A stretch of DNA of 64,000 nt from Tetzosporium hominis (GCF_002265435.1 NZ_NOKQ01000220.1:248001-312000); one strand, 5' to 3'. Shown: positions 47,445-56,985, counted from the stretch's first letter. Numbers and translations: made by a program. Notes: generated by a model not told the origin, from the letters alone.

Positions 47445-48845
47445 TTACTGTTTGTCGCGCCAATTGTAGTAATCTACGATACCATCAGCAATGGCTTGAG
47501 CCGCTGCGTCTTGATAAGTAGCGTTTCCTAACTTATAAGCATCTGACGAATTCGTCAAGAAGCCAAGTTCGACTAGAGCTGCTGATAGTGGGTTCTTGTC
47601 GATGACACGGTAGTCCGCATCTTTCACTCCACGGTTATTGTGTTCCATCGCTTTATACAAACGGTTTTGAATGAATGTAGCCAATTGCTTGCTGTGTTCA
47701 GCGCGTGGATCAAGTGCTGAGGAATAGAACGTTTCAGAACCACTTACGCTTGAATTGTTAATGGCATTCGCATGGATTGACACGAAAGCGTCTGCACCAT
47801 TTTGAGCGCCGTATGCTGCACGGTAGTCTAAGCTGTGAAACACATCTGTGCGACGAGTCATCAATACAGTGATGCCGCGAGCTTTCAACTTCGATTCAAC
47901 GCGAAGGCCGACGTTCAAGTTGACGTTCTTCTCTTGAAGACCGTTGTACACAGAACCAGGATCCGAACCGCCGTGACCTGGGTCAATTACCATGATTCTT
48001 GTATCGCTTGCAGCAGGTACTTTAGATAAGTAAGACGTGCTTACATAACCAGTTACAGAGCCGAATGCTCCGTGTGCCCAGCCGTTTGCGATCCCATAAA
48101 CTTTGAACTGATCACCTTTGTTCATCTTGCCGACAATCGTGTAGCTCGTTCCAGGACCTTTGCGAATATTTAGAGCATCCACAGTAGATTGATACGTATC
48201 GATGACAGGCATTTCGAAAGAGACTTTAAATTCTGGATTGATGGCACGAGCAATGAACATCGCGAACTGACGGCGGTTTAGTTCCGCGTTCGGGCTGAAG
48301 TAGCCGTTTCCAGTTCCTGCAGCCACACCATTTGTAGCGATCTTATTAACTGCTAGGTAAAGGCTGTTTGTGTCTGTGCTATAAGGAACATCTTTGAATG
48401 AAATCGCTGATGTTGCTGAATATTTAAATGCGCGGCTCAGCATGTGAGCCATTTCGCCACGTGTCATAATTTCTTTTGGCTTAAATGTGCCGTCTGGATA
48501 ACCTGAGATGAACCCAGCTTTGTAGGCACTGTCGATATAACCTGATGCATAACTGCTTTTTGTAACGTCCGGGAATGAAGTGTTGCGTTGAGTTCCGTCT
48601 AATTTCAAAGCACGACCGATCATAGTGGCCGCTTGTTCTCGTGATACGGCCATGTCAGGGCTATATGTAGTAGAAGAAGTTCCCGCAATATAACCGCGTT
48701 CGTATAAATAGATAATTTCATGATCCGTCGAATTGATATCACGGAAAGGAGTTGCTGCCGAGGCAGGAGAAGTAGTTGATAAAAAGGCCGTGAATGCAAG
48801 GAGCAGTGACATCATTAGTAGTACAAATTTCTTCATAGTAAGCAT
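47445..48845 (-). CDS. N-acetylmuramoyl-L-alanine amidase with SLH and SH3 domains
   Basis: A 466-residue exported amidase: signal peptide 1-31 (ending SPASAA), three SLH repeats at about 33-210, an SH3b domain at about 222-280 (ALNIRKGPGTSYTIVGKM) and an Amidase_3 domain at about 287-463. The zinc and catalytic residues are seen in VIDPGHGGSDPG, QEKNVNLNVGLR, VSIHANAIN and ALVELGFLTN. It cuts the lactyl-amide bond between MurNAc and the stem peptide. The start is ambiguous: the ATG at 48845 lies 13-14 bases after AAAGGAGC, another ATG is at 48836, and the longest frame starts at 48869 before that site. Confidence 0.93.
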   Translation of the reverse strand: MLTMKKFVLLMMSLLLAFTAFLSTTSPASAATPFRDINSTDHEIIYLYERGYIAGTSSTTYSPDMAVSREQAATMIGRALKLDGTQRNTSFPDVTKSSYASGYIDSAYKAGFISGYPDGTFKPKEIMTRGEMAHMLSRAFKYSATSAISFKDVPYSTDTNSLYLAVNKIATNGVAAGTGNGYFSPNAELNRRQFAMFIARAINPEFKVSFEMPVIDTYQSTVDALNIRKGPGTSYTIVGKMNKGDQFKVYGIANGWAHGAFGSVTGYVSTSYLSKVPAASDTRIMVIDPGHGGSDPGSVYNGLQEKNVNLNVGLRVESKLKARGITVLMTRRTDVFHSLDYRAAYGAQNGADAFVSIHANAINNSSVSGSETFYSSALDPRAEHSKQLATFIQNRLYKAMEHNNRGVKDADYRVIDKNPLSAALVELGFLTNSSDAYKLGNATYQDAAAQAIADGIVDYYNWRDKQ

Positions 48846-49143
48846 TCTTTTAAAAGAAGCTCCTTTCATTTGGTATAAACACTACCATGATAGTAACATG
48901 AAATTCAGATAATTGAGCAGATTACTTGCAAAATAAGAAAATTGTAGGTGTTTAATATAAATATCTTTCGAAAATGTAAGAAACGCAGGTGTACTTTGAC
49001 CCATCTTCAAGACTATACTAGAAGAGAGATAAATATAATATAAATTTGATACCATCGCATTATAGAAATAGATACATAATTAGGATAAAGTAATAGGTAA
49101 GAAAGAGGATTGTAAACCAATCGTAAGAGAGGATGGCTTAAAA

Positions 49144-51108
49144 ATGTTTAGAAAGAGTGCTATGTTCCTAATTCTTATCGTCCTATCGCTCCTTGTCGGA
49201 ACTTTCAATGTTTCAGCTGCAGACGATCTGACTGGGTACAAATACGAGCATCAGATGAGGGAATTGATTGATTTAGGTATTATGGCGGGGTATCCGGACG
49301 GCACTTACAAGCCGGAACGGACAGTAACACGAGCTGAATTTGCGAAATTTGTGGTTGCTTCTTTCGAGCTGCAAAGCGAACATGAAGTGCCTACTATGCA
49401 AACAGCTGCAGCTCAGGAGTTGACGTTTAAAGACGTGCCACAGGATAAATGGTACGCTGCGTGGATCGCAGATGCGGTCAACGCTGGAGTGGTTGCCGGC
49501 TACACAGATGGAACTTTCAAACCGGATGCTTTAATTACACGCGAGCAGATGGCAGCAATGGTCGCACGTGCCTTACACGCAAAAGGAGTTTTATCTGAAG
49601 GCTTTGATATCCCTGAGCTAGAATTTAAAGATGCAGACAAAATCCATCCTTCTTATATAGAAGACGTTAAATTTGTATCCTTCCACGGAGTTATCAATGG
49701 AGACGGACTTGGCTACTTTAACCCGAAAGATTCTTCAACTCGTTGGATGGTGGCTCTTGTTATGTTGAATGGACGTGAAATTGTGTTCCCTACAGAACCG
49801 AAAGCTTACCAAGTAGCAGCGATTCGTAATGGAGTGCCTGAAGTCGTGCGCCAATTTGATACGTTCACACAAGCAAAAGACTACGCAAAAGCAGGAACAG
49901 CGCTTGTAGTTCAGCGAGAAGGCATCATTGCCTGGATCAAGAACGGAATTGCAGTTTCCAACAAATTCGTCAACTTGTTCCCAGGAACAAACTTGGCATG
50001 GAAATCAGGTACGCAACGCGAGCGCCAATTCCGTCCTTATGTGACGCAACATACGGAACTACAGTACCGGGATGCAACAGAAGACTATGTAAAAGTGGAA
50101 CTGGCAGACCGAGTAGGCTATGCGGATCCAGGAAGCATCAACTTGATTCCTACAGAAATGATGACGGTACAGTCTTACTTCACTCGTTCAGGGACTAACA
50201 TGCTTCATTATATTTATAACTACGGTCTCGGCCGTTATGAAATTGCTGGTATTATTGGAGTGGCTCCGGCAGCTTTCGTCGAAGGTCAGAAATACTATAG
50301 CTGGGATGGCTTCACATTTACAGACGCTAACGGAAAGTTTGTAACGGAAGCGCACCAGTACTTCAATAAACTCAACCTTCGTTCGAAGTCGAACTATACA
50401 GCAGCGGAACTCGATAAGTTCTTACTCGACAAGTTCCCTCATTATAATAAGACGGTCGCTGGAAAGCTTTGGACGACTAGCCCGCTTGTCGGAATCGGCC
50501 AAGCATTAAAAGAACTGGAAGCACAGTACAATTTGAATGCCCTCTATTTGATGGCACACGCAATCCACGAGAGCGGTTGGGGAACTAGTAAAATCGCACA
50601 AGATAAGAAGAACCTCTTCGGTTACGGGGCAGTCGACTCGGACCCTTACAACGGAGCTTATACTTATGCGACATTCAAAGATTCCATCGAAGATGCAGCA
50701 AAACGCGTCACTGCGAACTACCAGACAGTGAACGGCAGTTTCTATAACGGTTCTTTCCTTGGCAATAAAGGGCAGGGCATGAACGTCCGTTATGCTTCAG
50801 ACCCTTACTGGGGCGAGAAGATTGCTGGTCACATGTACCGAGCAGACATTCACTTGGGCAAAAAAGATATCTTTAAAGAAACACTCTACATGACGAATGC
50901 CGGCAGCCCGGTCAACTTCCGTCGTGATGCTTCAACCAATTACGCAGCACTATACGCACTTCCAGAGAACGGGTTAACGGTCAGCGTCAAAGAAACGATC
51001 GACATTCCGAACGCTATCGACTGGTTCCGTGTGGTTCCAGAAGAACGTGCTTATACAAATGCATACGTGCGCTCAGACTTACTGAAGCTGATCCCATTAG
51101 CTAAATAA
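49144..51108 (+). CDS. SLH-domain endo-beta-N-acetylglucosaminidase (GH73)
   Basis: A 654-residue exported protein: signal peptide 1-25, three SLH repeats at about 28-215 (IMAGYPDGTYKPERTVTRAE, VVAGYTDGTFKPDALITREQ), SH3-like segments, and a glucosaminidase domain at about 440-575 with the catalytic glutamate E476 in AHAIHESGWGTSKIA. A further SH3-like tail (SPVNFRRDASTNYAALYAL) follows. It resembles B. subtilis LytD/LytG enzymes with SLH anchors in place of wall-binding repeats. The ATG follows AGAGGATGGC about 6-8 bases upstream; TGTAAA and CGTAAG just upstream resemble a weak WalR box. Confidence 0.92.
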   Translation: MFRKSAMFLILIVLSLLVGTFNVSAADDLTGYKYEHQMRELIDLGIMAGYPDGTYKPERTVTRAEFAKFVVASFELQSEHEVPTMQTAAAQELTFKDVPQDKWYAAWIADAVNAGVVAGYTDGTFKPDALITREQMAAMVARALHAKGVLSEGFDIPELEFKDADKIHPSYIEDVKFVSFHGVINGDGLGYFNPKDSSTRWMVALVMLNGREIVFPTEPKAYQVAAIRNGVPEVVRQFDTFTQAKDYAKAGTALVVQREGIIAWIKNGIAVSNKFVNLFPGTNLAWKSGTQRERQFRPYVTQHTELQYRDATEDYVKVELADRVGYADPGSINLIPTEMMTVQSYFTRSGTNMLHYIYNYGLGRYEIAGIIGVAPAAFVEGQKYYSWDGFTFTDANGKFVTEAHQYFNKLNLRSKSNYTAAELDKFLLDKFPHYNKTVAGKLWTTSPLVGIGQALKELEAQYNLNALYLMAHAIHESGWGTSKIAQDKKNLFGYGAVDSDPYNGAYTYATFKDSIEDAAKRVTANYQTVNGSFYNGSFLGNKGQGMNVRYASDPYWGEKIAGHMYRADIHLGKKDIFKETLYMTNAGSPVNFRRDASTNYAALYALPENGLTVSVKETIDIPNAIDWFRVVPEERAYTNAYVRSDLLKLIPLAK

Positions 51109-51118
51109 CTCAACTACT

Positions 51119-51148
51119 AGCCTGTCTTCGGACGGGCTTTTTATTTGT
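51119..51148 (+). terminator. Intrinsic terminator after the glucosaminidase
   Basis: AGCCTGTC pairs with GACGGGCT around a TTCG tetraloop, followed by T5. Confidence 0.92.
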
Positions 51149-51183
51149 TTAAAGTCTTACTGATAAGGGACTCCAGGTTTCTA

Positions 51184-51330
51184 GGACTTTAATGGGTTTT
51201 GCGCGGACTTCAAAATGACTTCATCGGACTTCACGATGGGTTCTTCGGACTTTACAACAAATTTCTCGGACTTCAAAACAACATCCTCGGACTTCAAAAC
51301 AACATCCCCGGACAACGCAATAGCCCTAAT
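51184..51330 (+). repeat. 21-bp tandem array R4 (GGACTTCAAAACAACATCCTC)
   Basis: Seven units start GGAC at 51184, 51205, 51226, 51247, 51268, 51289 and 51310, every one exactly 21 bases apart; the fifth and sixth are nearly identical. It lies in the 297-bp gap between the glucosaminidase terminator and the promoter of the wall-polymer operon. One frame is open and would read DFKTTSS-type heptapeptides, but it has no ribosome site. Confidence 0.93.
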
Positions 51331-51356
51331 GACCTCAACACAACCCCCTAATTTTA

Positions 51357-51365
51357 TGGTATAGT
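51357..51365 (+). promoter_or_regulatory. Extended -10 promoter of the wall-polymer operon
   Basis: TGgTATAGT, 41 bases before tagA. Confidence 0.55.
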
Positions 51366-51405
51366 AGATTAGAATTTTTCAGCACCAAAAAGGAGAAAAC
51401 CCCAT

Positions 51406-52143
51406 ATGAATCACAACATCGTGCGCATCCTCGATGTGCCTTTTATAAATACAACGCACCGCGCCTTCATCGACACACTCGTTGATCGAGCGCTTACCAA
51501 TCAAAAGACATTCGTCGTCACAGCGAATCCAGAAATCGTCATGCACGCTCAGGAAGATAAGAACTACAAAGACCTTCTTGAGCGAGTCGACTTCATCACA
51601 GCTGACGGGATTGGAATCGTCAAAGCGGCGCAACTGATTGGCCAACCGCTTCCAGAACGTGTTAGTGGTTACGACATCATGATGGATCTACTTAAAGAAG
51701 CAGATGCTCGCAACCTCAAAGTATTCTTGCTTGGAGCTTCTGAAACAACAAACGAACAAGCAGCAGACCGCGTCCGCAAAGACTTCCCAGGTATCGACTT
51801 GGTTGGCAACCAACACGGGTTCTTCGACTGGAACGACCCTTCACTTGCAGAGCGCATCAAAGAAGCGCAACCGGATTTCGTCTTCGTTGCACTAGGTTTC
51901 CCAAGACAAGAACTGTGGATCGACCAACATTTCAACCAGTTCAATAAAGGCATCTTCATCGGAGTCGGAGGCAGCTTAGATGTGCTATCTGGTAACGTCC
52001 AACGCGCACCGGAAATCTGGCAGAAGATGAACCTCGAGTGGTTCTACCGTCTCGTGAAGCAGCCGTCACGCTGGAAACGGATGCTCGTCTTGCCACAATT
52101 TGCGCTCGTCATGCTCCAGAAACGGGGCCAGCATAAAAAATGA
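51406..52143 (+). CDS. tagA: WecG/TagA/CpsF-family glycosyltransferase
   Basis: A 245-residue GT26 enzyme. It has VTANPEIVMHA near 40, DFITADGIGIVKAA with the catalytic aspartate and GQPLPERVSGYD, the FLLGASETTNEQA strand, and FPRQELWIDQH with IGVGGSLDVLSGNVQRAPEI. TagA moves ManNAc from UDP-ManNAc (made by WecB at 5.9 kb) onto GlcNAc-PP-lipid, the linkage unit of wall polymers. Position at the head of a flippase/csaB operon suggests secondary cell-wall polymer synthesis rather than classical teichoic acid. The ATG follows AAAGGAGAAAA. Confidence 0.93.
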   Translation: MNHNIVRILDVPFINTTHRAFIDTLVDRALTNQKTFVVTANPEIVMHAQEDKNYKDLLERVDFITADGIGIVKAAQLIGQPLPERVSGYDIMMDLLKEADARNLKVFLLGASETTNEQAADRVRKDFPGIDLVGNQHGFFDWNDPSLAERIKEAQPDFVFVALGFPRQELWIDQHFNQFNKGIFIGVGGSLDVLSGNVQRAPEIWQKMNLEWFYRLVKQPSRWKRMLVLPQFALVMLQKRGQHKK

Positions 52144-53702
52144 AAAGTACCTTATTCAAGAGTGCCGTCATTCTTTCGGTGGCCGCACTCGTTTCGAAAA
52201 TACTCGGCAGTCTGTTCCGCGTCCCGCTGCAAAACATAGCGGGAGATGAAGTCCTCGGGATTTTCACGCTCGTCTATCCGGTCTACATGGTGGCTCTGAT
52301 TTTATCTGTTGCCGGTATTCCAATCGCTATCTCGAAACTCATCGCAGAAGCGAGAGCGCAACAAGACACAGCCGCTGTGCGTCACATTTATAGCACCGCG
52401 CGAATCTTAGGAATCGTCTTCGGAATCATCAGTTTCAGCCTGATCTGGCTGTTCTCGACGCCACTTGCTGAACAGCTTGGTGGACAGGAAACACGTCTGG
52501 CACTTGTCACGGTTGCTACAACCCTATTAGTAGCTCCGTATATGGCCGTCTACCGAGGTTATTTCCAAGGGCATCAATCGATGAATCCAACGGCCATCTC
52601 GCAAGTCATCGAGCAGTTCGTTCGAGTCGGCTTAATCCTAGCCATCGCCGTGTACCTCGTGAATGCCAACTACTCCGCAGAAAACATCGCAGGAGGCATC
52701 ATGATCGGTTCGGTGTTCGGAGCCATCGCATCGCTCATCTATTTACTGAGCTTGTATGCGAAATCCGATGCTCGAGTCAAAACTGAAACGCGCCTAACAT
52801 CGAAAGAGTTCAAAACTCGTGCGAAGCAGATCTTAACATTGTCACTACCCATCGCGTTTGGAGCCATCACTATGGCGCTTCTGAACATGGTGGATTCATT
52901 CACGATACCGAATGCACTCGGAAACTATCTCGGCTCAACAGAAGACATCACGTATCAATACGGTATTTACGGACGAGGCCTGACAATAGTACAAATCGTG
53001 ACGGTTTTTGCGAGTTCGGTCATCTTGCCGCTCATCCCGACGATCTCTGCAAAGCTCGTCAAAGGTGAGAAGGCAGAAGCAACAAAACTCGTGAACCAAA
53101 CGTTTTTCTTAACCTTATTACTCTCAGTTCCAGCAGCAGTGGGGTTAGTCGTTCTCACGACACCAATCAACCTCGGCTTGTTCACTGATACAGCAGGCAA
53201 CTCGGTCCTGGCCATCATCTCGTTCAGTTCCTTGTTCACGTCACTGACGATACTCGGAACGGGCGTCTTACAAGGTATGGATAAAGCGAAGCTAGCTGCA
53301 TGGATCATCGTCGCAGGTGTGATCATTAAAGTCATCTTGAACATCGTCCTTGTGAATGTATACGGTCTTGATGGAGCAGCGTACTCGACACTCGCAATTT
53401 ACGTCTTACTATTTGTTGCGAACGGAATCGCTATTCGCAAAGTAGTTGCCATTCCATGGTTCACACGACCTGATGTCATGGTCCTGATCGCATCACTTGT
53501 CATGGGAGCCATCATCTACGCACCCATGCTTGTCGTCGACATCGAAGCAGCAGGCCGTATAGCAGCACTAGGTTATGTAGCACTAGCAGCAGCCATTGGA
53601 GGCGCAATCTACTTCGCATTATTACTCGTCACCAAAGCCTTAAGTCCAGAACTACTACAGTCCTTGCCGGTAATCGGCAAACGATTTACTAAAACGAAAT
53701 AG
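52140..53702 (+). CDS. MOP-superfamily polysaccharide flippase (SpoVB/Wzx-like)
   Basis: A 520-residue membrane protein with about 14 helices. Its N-terminus FKSAVILSVAALVSKILGSL and FRVPLQNIAGDEVLGIFTLVYPV match the SpoVB/MurJ-like polysaccharide transporter family. It overlaps tagA by 4 bases (ATGA). In this operon it probably flips a lipid-linked wall-polymer intermediate; a lipid II flippase like SpoVB or MurJ is the alternative. Confidence 0.9.
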   Translation: MKSTLFKSAVILSVAALVSKILGSLFRVPLQNIAGDEVLGIFTLVYPVYMVALILSVAGIPIAISKLIAEARAQQDTAAVRHIYSTARILGIVFGIISFSLIWLFSTPLAEQLGGQETRLALVTVATTLLVAPYMAVYRGYFQGHQSMNPTAISQVIEQFVRVGLILAIAVYLVNANYSAENIAGGIMIGSVFGAIASLIYLLSLYAKSDARVKTETRLTSKEFKTRAKQILTLSLPIAFGAITMALLNMVDSFTIPNALGNYLGSTEDITYQYGIYGRGLTIVQIVTVFASSVILPLIPTISAKLVKGEKAEATKLVNQTFFLTLLLSVPAAVGLVVLTTPINLGLFTDTAGNSVLAIISFSSLFTSLTILGTGVLQGMDKAKLAAWIIVAGVIIKVILNIVLVNVYGLDGAAYSTLAIYVLLFVANGIAIRKVVAIPWFTRPDVMVLIASLVMGAIIYAPMLVVDIEAAGRIAALGYVALAAAIGGAIYFALLLVTKALSPELLQSLPVIGKRFTKTK

Positions 53703-53716
53703 GGGTGTTTTCCCAC

Positions 53717-55612
53717 GTGAAGAAGATATTACTCGGAATTTGTATCGCGGCCATGTTGCTCACGATTCCTTCTATTTATAGCCGTGTTATGACGGAAGAA
53801 CCGAATAAGACGGTGGAGACGGTTATGCCTTATGTTCAAGTATTAGACTGGCTCATTGACCATCCTGAATTAACAACTGATGAAGTACACACTCGCTTAA
53901 AAGAGAATGGAATTGATACGTTAGCTGTTGAAGCTGACACGTTAAGTACCTTACAAAAACGTGGAATCCTCACAGTGATCAGCGTTTCTCGAATGAAAGA
54001 ATTGTTGATTTTCAATCAATTACCAGAGCTCGAGCACCCTTATGATAAAGATGGAATCTTTATTTATTTAGGACCGAACTCTTCATTTAATGACCTAACT
54101 CGAAATGTATTTAGTGAAGCCACTCCAATAGAAGTGAACGGGAATTTTTATACATTCGTTCCTGGTGAACCAAATGAATTGTTGTCAATGCCATTAGGTT
54201 ATGACCAACAAATGATAGACGATATTTTAGCAGCTGGCTTTAATGTGATTCCACGCATCGGAGATTATCCAAAACCTGAGATAACAGACCGCATGGTCGA
54301 AGAGTTGATGGCGATTAAACAAGACGGAATCGATACCGTCATTTTCAATGGTTCTTCAGTTCCTTATAGTACAAAGCCAATAGAGCGAAAAGCGTTTGGA
54401 AAACAGCTCCAAGAAGCAGGCTATACGATGGGGTGGATTGAGTTCCTTCAAAAACCGCAAACTGGCTTTAATTCACTTGCTTATTCTAATGATATGAATG
54501 TGGTGCGTTTGCATAGCCGACAAGTTACAGCACCTTCACTTGTAGATGATGTAGAGATTTATATTCGCGCTTTCAAAGAACGCAATATTCGAATCGCATT
54601 TGTAAACTTAACGGAACAAGATTATGAACAGGCGATGACGACTTTAGAGAGATTCAACAATCGATTGGAAGCAAAACTTCCTGATTTCTTTACTCGTGGT
54701 CAAGCTGAGACCTTTGAAAAAGCAGAACAACCGCTTTGGCAGAAGCTTGTAGGACTCATTGGTATGATTGCGTTCTTAGGTTTTGCCGCTGAAGTCGTAT
54801 TTAAGCGTCGTATGCTGACATATATCGGTATAGCAGGAATTAGTTTAATTGTAATTGCTCATTTAATAACTCTTGGGCTATATCCAGATATTGCTGCTAT
54901 ATTGCTCAAAGCTCTCGTACTCGGTCTGGCAGTGACAGCTCCAGTTGTCGCGGTTCTGCTACCGAGAGACCCGATGAAAAAAGGCTACTTGATCCGTTCT
55001 TATCTAGCTACAATCGGAATGATCATGTTGGGTGTCTGGTTTGTAGTTGTTCTATTGTTCGGTAACGATTTCTTCTTAGGTATGAACCAGTTTAAAGGTG
55101 TCAATTTAGTTTATGTGCTACCAATCGCATTCTTAGTGCTGTATACTCTATGGGAGAATATGGCGAAAATCTTGAAAGCTGCGATTACTTATTGGCATGT
55201 AGTAGTTTTAGGAATTCTTGCATTGGTAGGATTGTTCTATCTTGGACGTGGAGGAAACGAAGGTATGGTCATTCCGTTTGAACTTCAGTTCCGTATGTGG
55301 TTAGAGCAAGTCCTCTACATCCGTCCACGAACTAAAGAATTCTTAATTGGCTTGCCACTTCTCGTACTTGCCTTACATGTCGGCAAGACGCACGTGAAGA
55401 CAAGTTATTATCTATTAATCCCAGCTGTAATCGGCGTTCTATCAATCATGAACACATTCACACATTTCCATATTCCGTTGTCGGTGTCGCTGCTACGCAC
55501 AAGCTACAGTGTCGTCCTCGGCTTCTTGATTGGTCTTGTGTTCATCGCTATTTATGAGTATTTGAAAAAAATCATTCTTCGCGAATGGGATCGAAAGAGG
55601 TGGGTACGTTGA
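53717..55612 (+). CDS. DUF5693 family membrane protein
   Basis: A 631-residue protein with an N-terminal membrane helix (about 1-20), an extracytoplasmic domain of about 320 residues (LDWLIDHPELTTDEVHTRL, YGxxKPIERKAFGKQL-like region) and about eight membrane helices in the C-terminal half. The family (DUF5693) has no assigned function but commonly accompanies csaB in SLH-bearing Bacillales. The GTG at 53717 lies 10 bases after AGGGGTG; a GTG at 53705 lies within that site. The combination suggests a role in polymer ligation, modification or export; this is inference from the operon. Its codons and composition are more AT-rich than its neighbours. Confidence 0.8.
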   Translation: MKKILLGICIAAMLLTIPSIYSRVMTEEPNKTVETVMPYVQVLDWLIDHPELTTDEVHTRLKENGIDTLAVEADTLSTLQKRGILTVISVSRMKELLIFNQLPELEHPYDKDGIFIYLGPNSSFNDLTRNVFSEATPIEVNGNFYTFVPGEPNELLSMPLGYDQQMIDDILAAGFNVIPRIGDYPKPEITDRMVEELMAIKQDGIDTVIFNGSSVPYSTKPIERKAFGKQLQEAGYTMGWIEFLQKPQTGFNSLAYSNDMNVVRLHSRQVTAPSLVDDVEIYIRAFKERNIRIAFVNLTEQDYEQAMTTLERFNNRLEAKLPDFFTRGQAETFEKAEQPLWQKLVGLIGMIAFLGFAAEVVFKRRMLTYIGIAGISLIVIAHLITLGLYPDIAAILLKALVLGLAVTAPVVAVLLPRDPMKKGYLIRSYLATIGMIMLGVWFVVVLLFGNDFFLGMNQFKGVNLVYVLPIAFLVLYTLWENMAKILKAAITYWHVVVLGILALVGLFYLGRGGNEGMVIPFELQFRMWLEQVLYIRPRTKEFLIGLPLLVLALHVGKTHVKTSYYLLIPAVIGVLSIMNTFTHFHIPLSVSLLRTSYSVVLGFLIGLVFIAIYEYLKKIILREWDRKRWVR

Positions 55613-56688
55613 AACTAGTGTTATCCGGATATTACGGATTCGATAACGTCGGCGATGAGGCTATCCTTTACGCCATCATTCACGCACTGCGAAAAGAGCA
55701 GCCGGATGTCGACATCACCGTGCTCTCCAACCAACCAGCAAAGACGGCAAAGACCTATAAAGTCAACGCCGTCAACCGCTGGAAGCTACAAGAAGTACAT
55801 GAAGTGATTAAAAATGCTGATGGGTTGATTAGTGGTGGGGGAAGCCTGCTTCAGGATCAAACTGGTTGGAAGACGATTCCGTATTACTTGGCCGTGATGG
55901 GAATGGCGAAGGCTTCAGGCACTCCATTCTTCGTTTACGCACAAGGAATGGGGCCGGTCAGACAGATTCAGAACAAGCTGATGATGAAGTTTGTTCTAAA
56001 GCATGCATCTGTGTTATCTGTTCGTGACCAAGATTCTAAGAACTTGCTGACGAAACTTGGCATCAAAAAAGACATCTCGATCGTTCCAGACCCAGTGCTT
56101 GGAATCGACCCATCTGGCTTCACGAATCTTTTCAAAGTGAAGAAAGTGAAAAAGGTAGTCGCAGTTTCCGTCCGTGACTGGGCGAACAGCAAAGCCTTCA
56201 TGCCGAAGCTTGCTGAAGCTCTCGACCGTTTGGCTGCTGAGAACAACACGATAGTGTTGGTTCCGATGCATGGCAAGCATGACGACGAGACGTCCCAAGA
56301 GCTTCGTAGCATGATGAAGAACCAAAACTTTGTACACATTTCGCCTTATGATGCGACCATCGAAAACAAGATGGCCGTCATCCGTGACGCAGATTTACTG
56401 ATCGGTATGCGTCTGCATGCACTGATTTTCGCAGCAGCTGGCAATACACCGTTCATCGCACTTTCGTACGATCCGAAAATCGATGCGTTCGCACACCTTG
56501 CGGACCAGCCAGTCATCGGTCACGTCGAACAGAACGATTGGACAGCGGACGACCTATACCGCGAAGCGAACGAGCAGCTTGAGTCTATCAAAGACCGAAC
56601 TGCTCATCTACAAACGACTGTGGCACCGCATGTCGAGCGTGCGAACGATACAGCCCGCCAAGTCATCGACTATATCAAGAAACACTAA
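55609..56688 (+). CDS. csaB: Polysaccharide pyruvyl transferase CsaB
   Basis: A 359-residue enzyme that adds a ketal pyruvate to the secondary cell-wall polymer, creating the ligand that SLH domains bind. It shows the family motifs LVLSGYYGFDNVGDEAIL, GLISGGGSLLQDQTG near 90, FVYAQGMGPV, the SVRDQDSKNLL strand and the C-terminal IGMRLHALIFAAA segment. The start is TTG at 55609 after AAAGAGGTGG, overlapping the DUF5693 stop by 4 bases (TTGA); a longer frame from 55585 begins inside the upstream gene. It is the last gene of the operon, and several SLH proteins are encoded on either side. Confidence 0.95.
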   Translation: MKLVLSGYYGFDNVGDEAILYAIIHALRKEQPDVDITVLSNQPAKTAKTYKVNAVNRWKLQEVHEVIKNADGLISGGGSLLQDQTGWKTIPYYLAVMGMAKASGTPFFVYAQGMGPVRQIQNKLMMKFVLKHASVLSVRDQDSKNLLTKLGIKKDISIVPDPVLGIDPSGFTNLFKVKKVKKVVAVSVRDWANSKAFMPKLAEALDRLAAENNTIVLVPMHGKHDDETSQELRSMMKNQNFVHISPYDATIENKMAVIRDADLLIGMRLHALIFAAAGNTPFIALSYDPKIDAFAHLADQPVIGHVEQNDWTADDLYREANEQLESIKDRTAHLQTTVAPHVERANDTARQVIDYIKKH

Positions 56689-56720
56689 AAGCAAGTGCCG
56701 CGGCCCTTGCTTTTGTTTTG
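56687..56720 (+). terminator. Intrinsic terminator after csaB
   Basis: AAAAGCAAG (56687-56695) pairs with CTTGCTTTT (56706-56714), then GTTTTG. Confidence 0.88.
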
Positions 56721-56736
56721 TGGAAAAAACACGTCT

Positions 56737-56902
56737 CGACGCAAATGAGGCATCTGCCGACGTAAAACGGACAACTGCCTCCGTAAATGAAGCATCTGCC
56801 GATGATACTAAAAGATGGCATAAACGTCTCGACGCAAATCAAGCATCTGCCGACGTAAAACGGGCAACTGCCCCCGTAAAAGAAGCATCTGCCGACGTTT
56901 CA
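56737..56902 (+). repeat. 21-bp tandem array R5 (CGACGTAAAnGAAGCATCTGC)
   Basis: Units start at 56737, 56758 and 56779, are interrupted by a 30-base diverged unit, and resume as CGACGCAAATC..., CGACGTAAAACG..., CCCCGTAAAAG... and CGACGTTTC. Alternate units share wording, giving a 63-bp higher-order pattern. One frame is open, but it is only the tail of a shadow frame of csaB. Confidence 0.93.
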
Positions 56903-56985
56903 CCACTATGAAGCTATCAATGCCCGCGATTTTTCTAATCTTCAAACTCTATCTCTACCCAAACTAACTGAATGCCTCAAAACCG

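Noticed and set aside
47319-47463. Extended N-terminus for the SLH-subtilase from 47463
   Set aside because: The extension overlaps the end of the amidase gene and its terminator; the ATG at 47319 has a strong ribosome site and starts a typical signal peptide.
51184-51330. Array R4 as a CRISPR array
   Set aside because: There are no unique spacers between repeats; units are contiguous and diverge gradually, and no cas genes are present.
56483-56911. Open frame with SADV-type heptapeptide repeats overlapping the csaB end and array R5
   Set aside because: Its first 200 bases are a shadow frame of csaB, it has no ribosome site, and the repeat arises because a 21-base unit keeps frame. Not treated as a gene.
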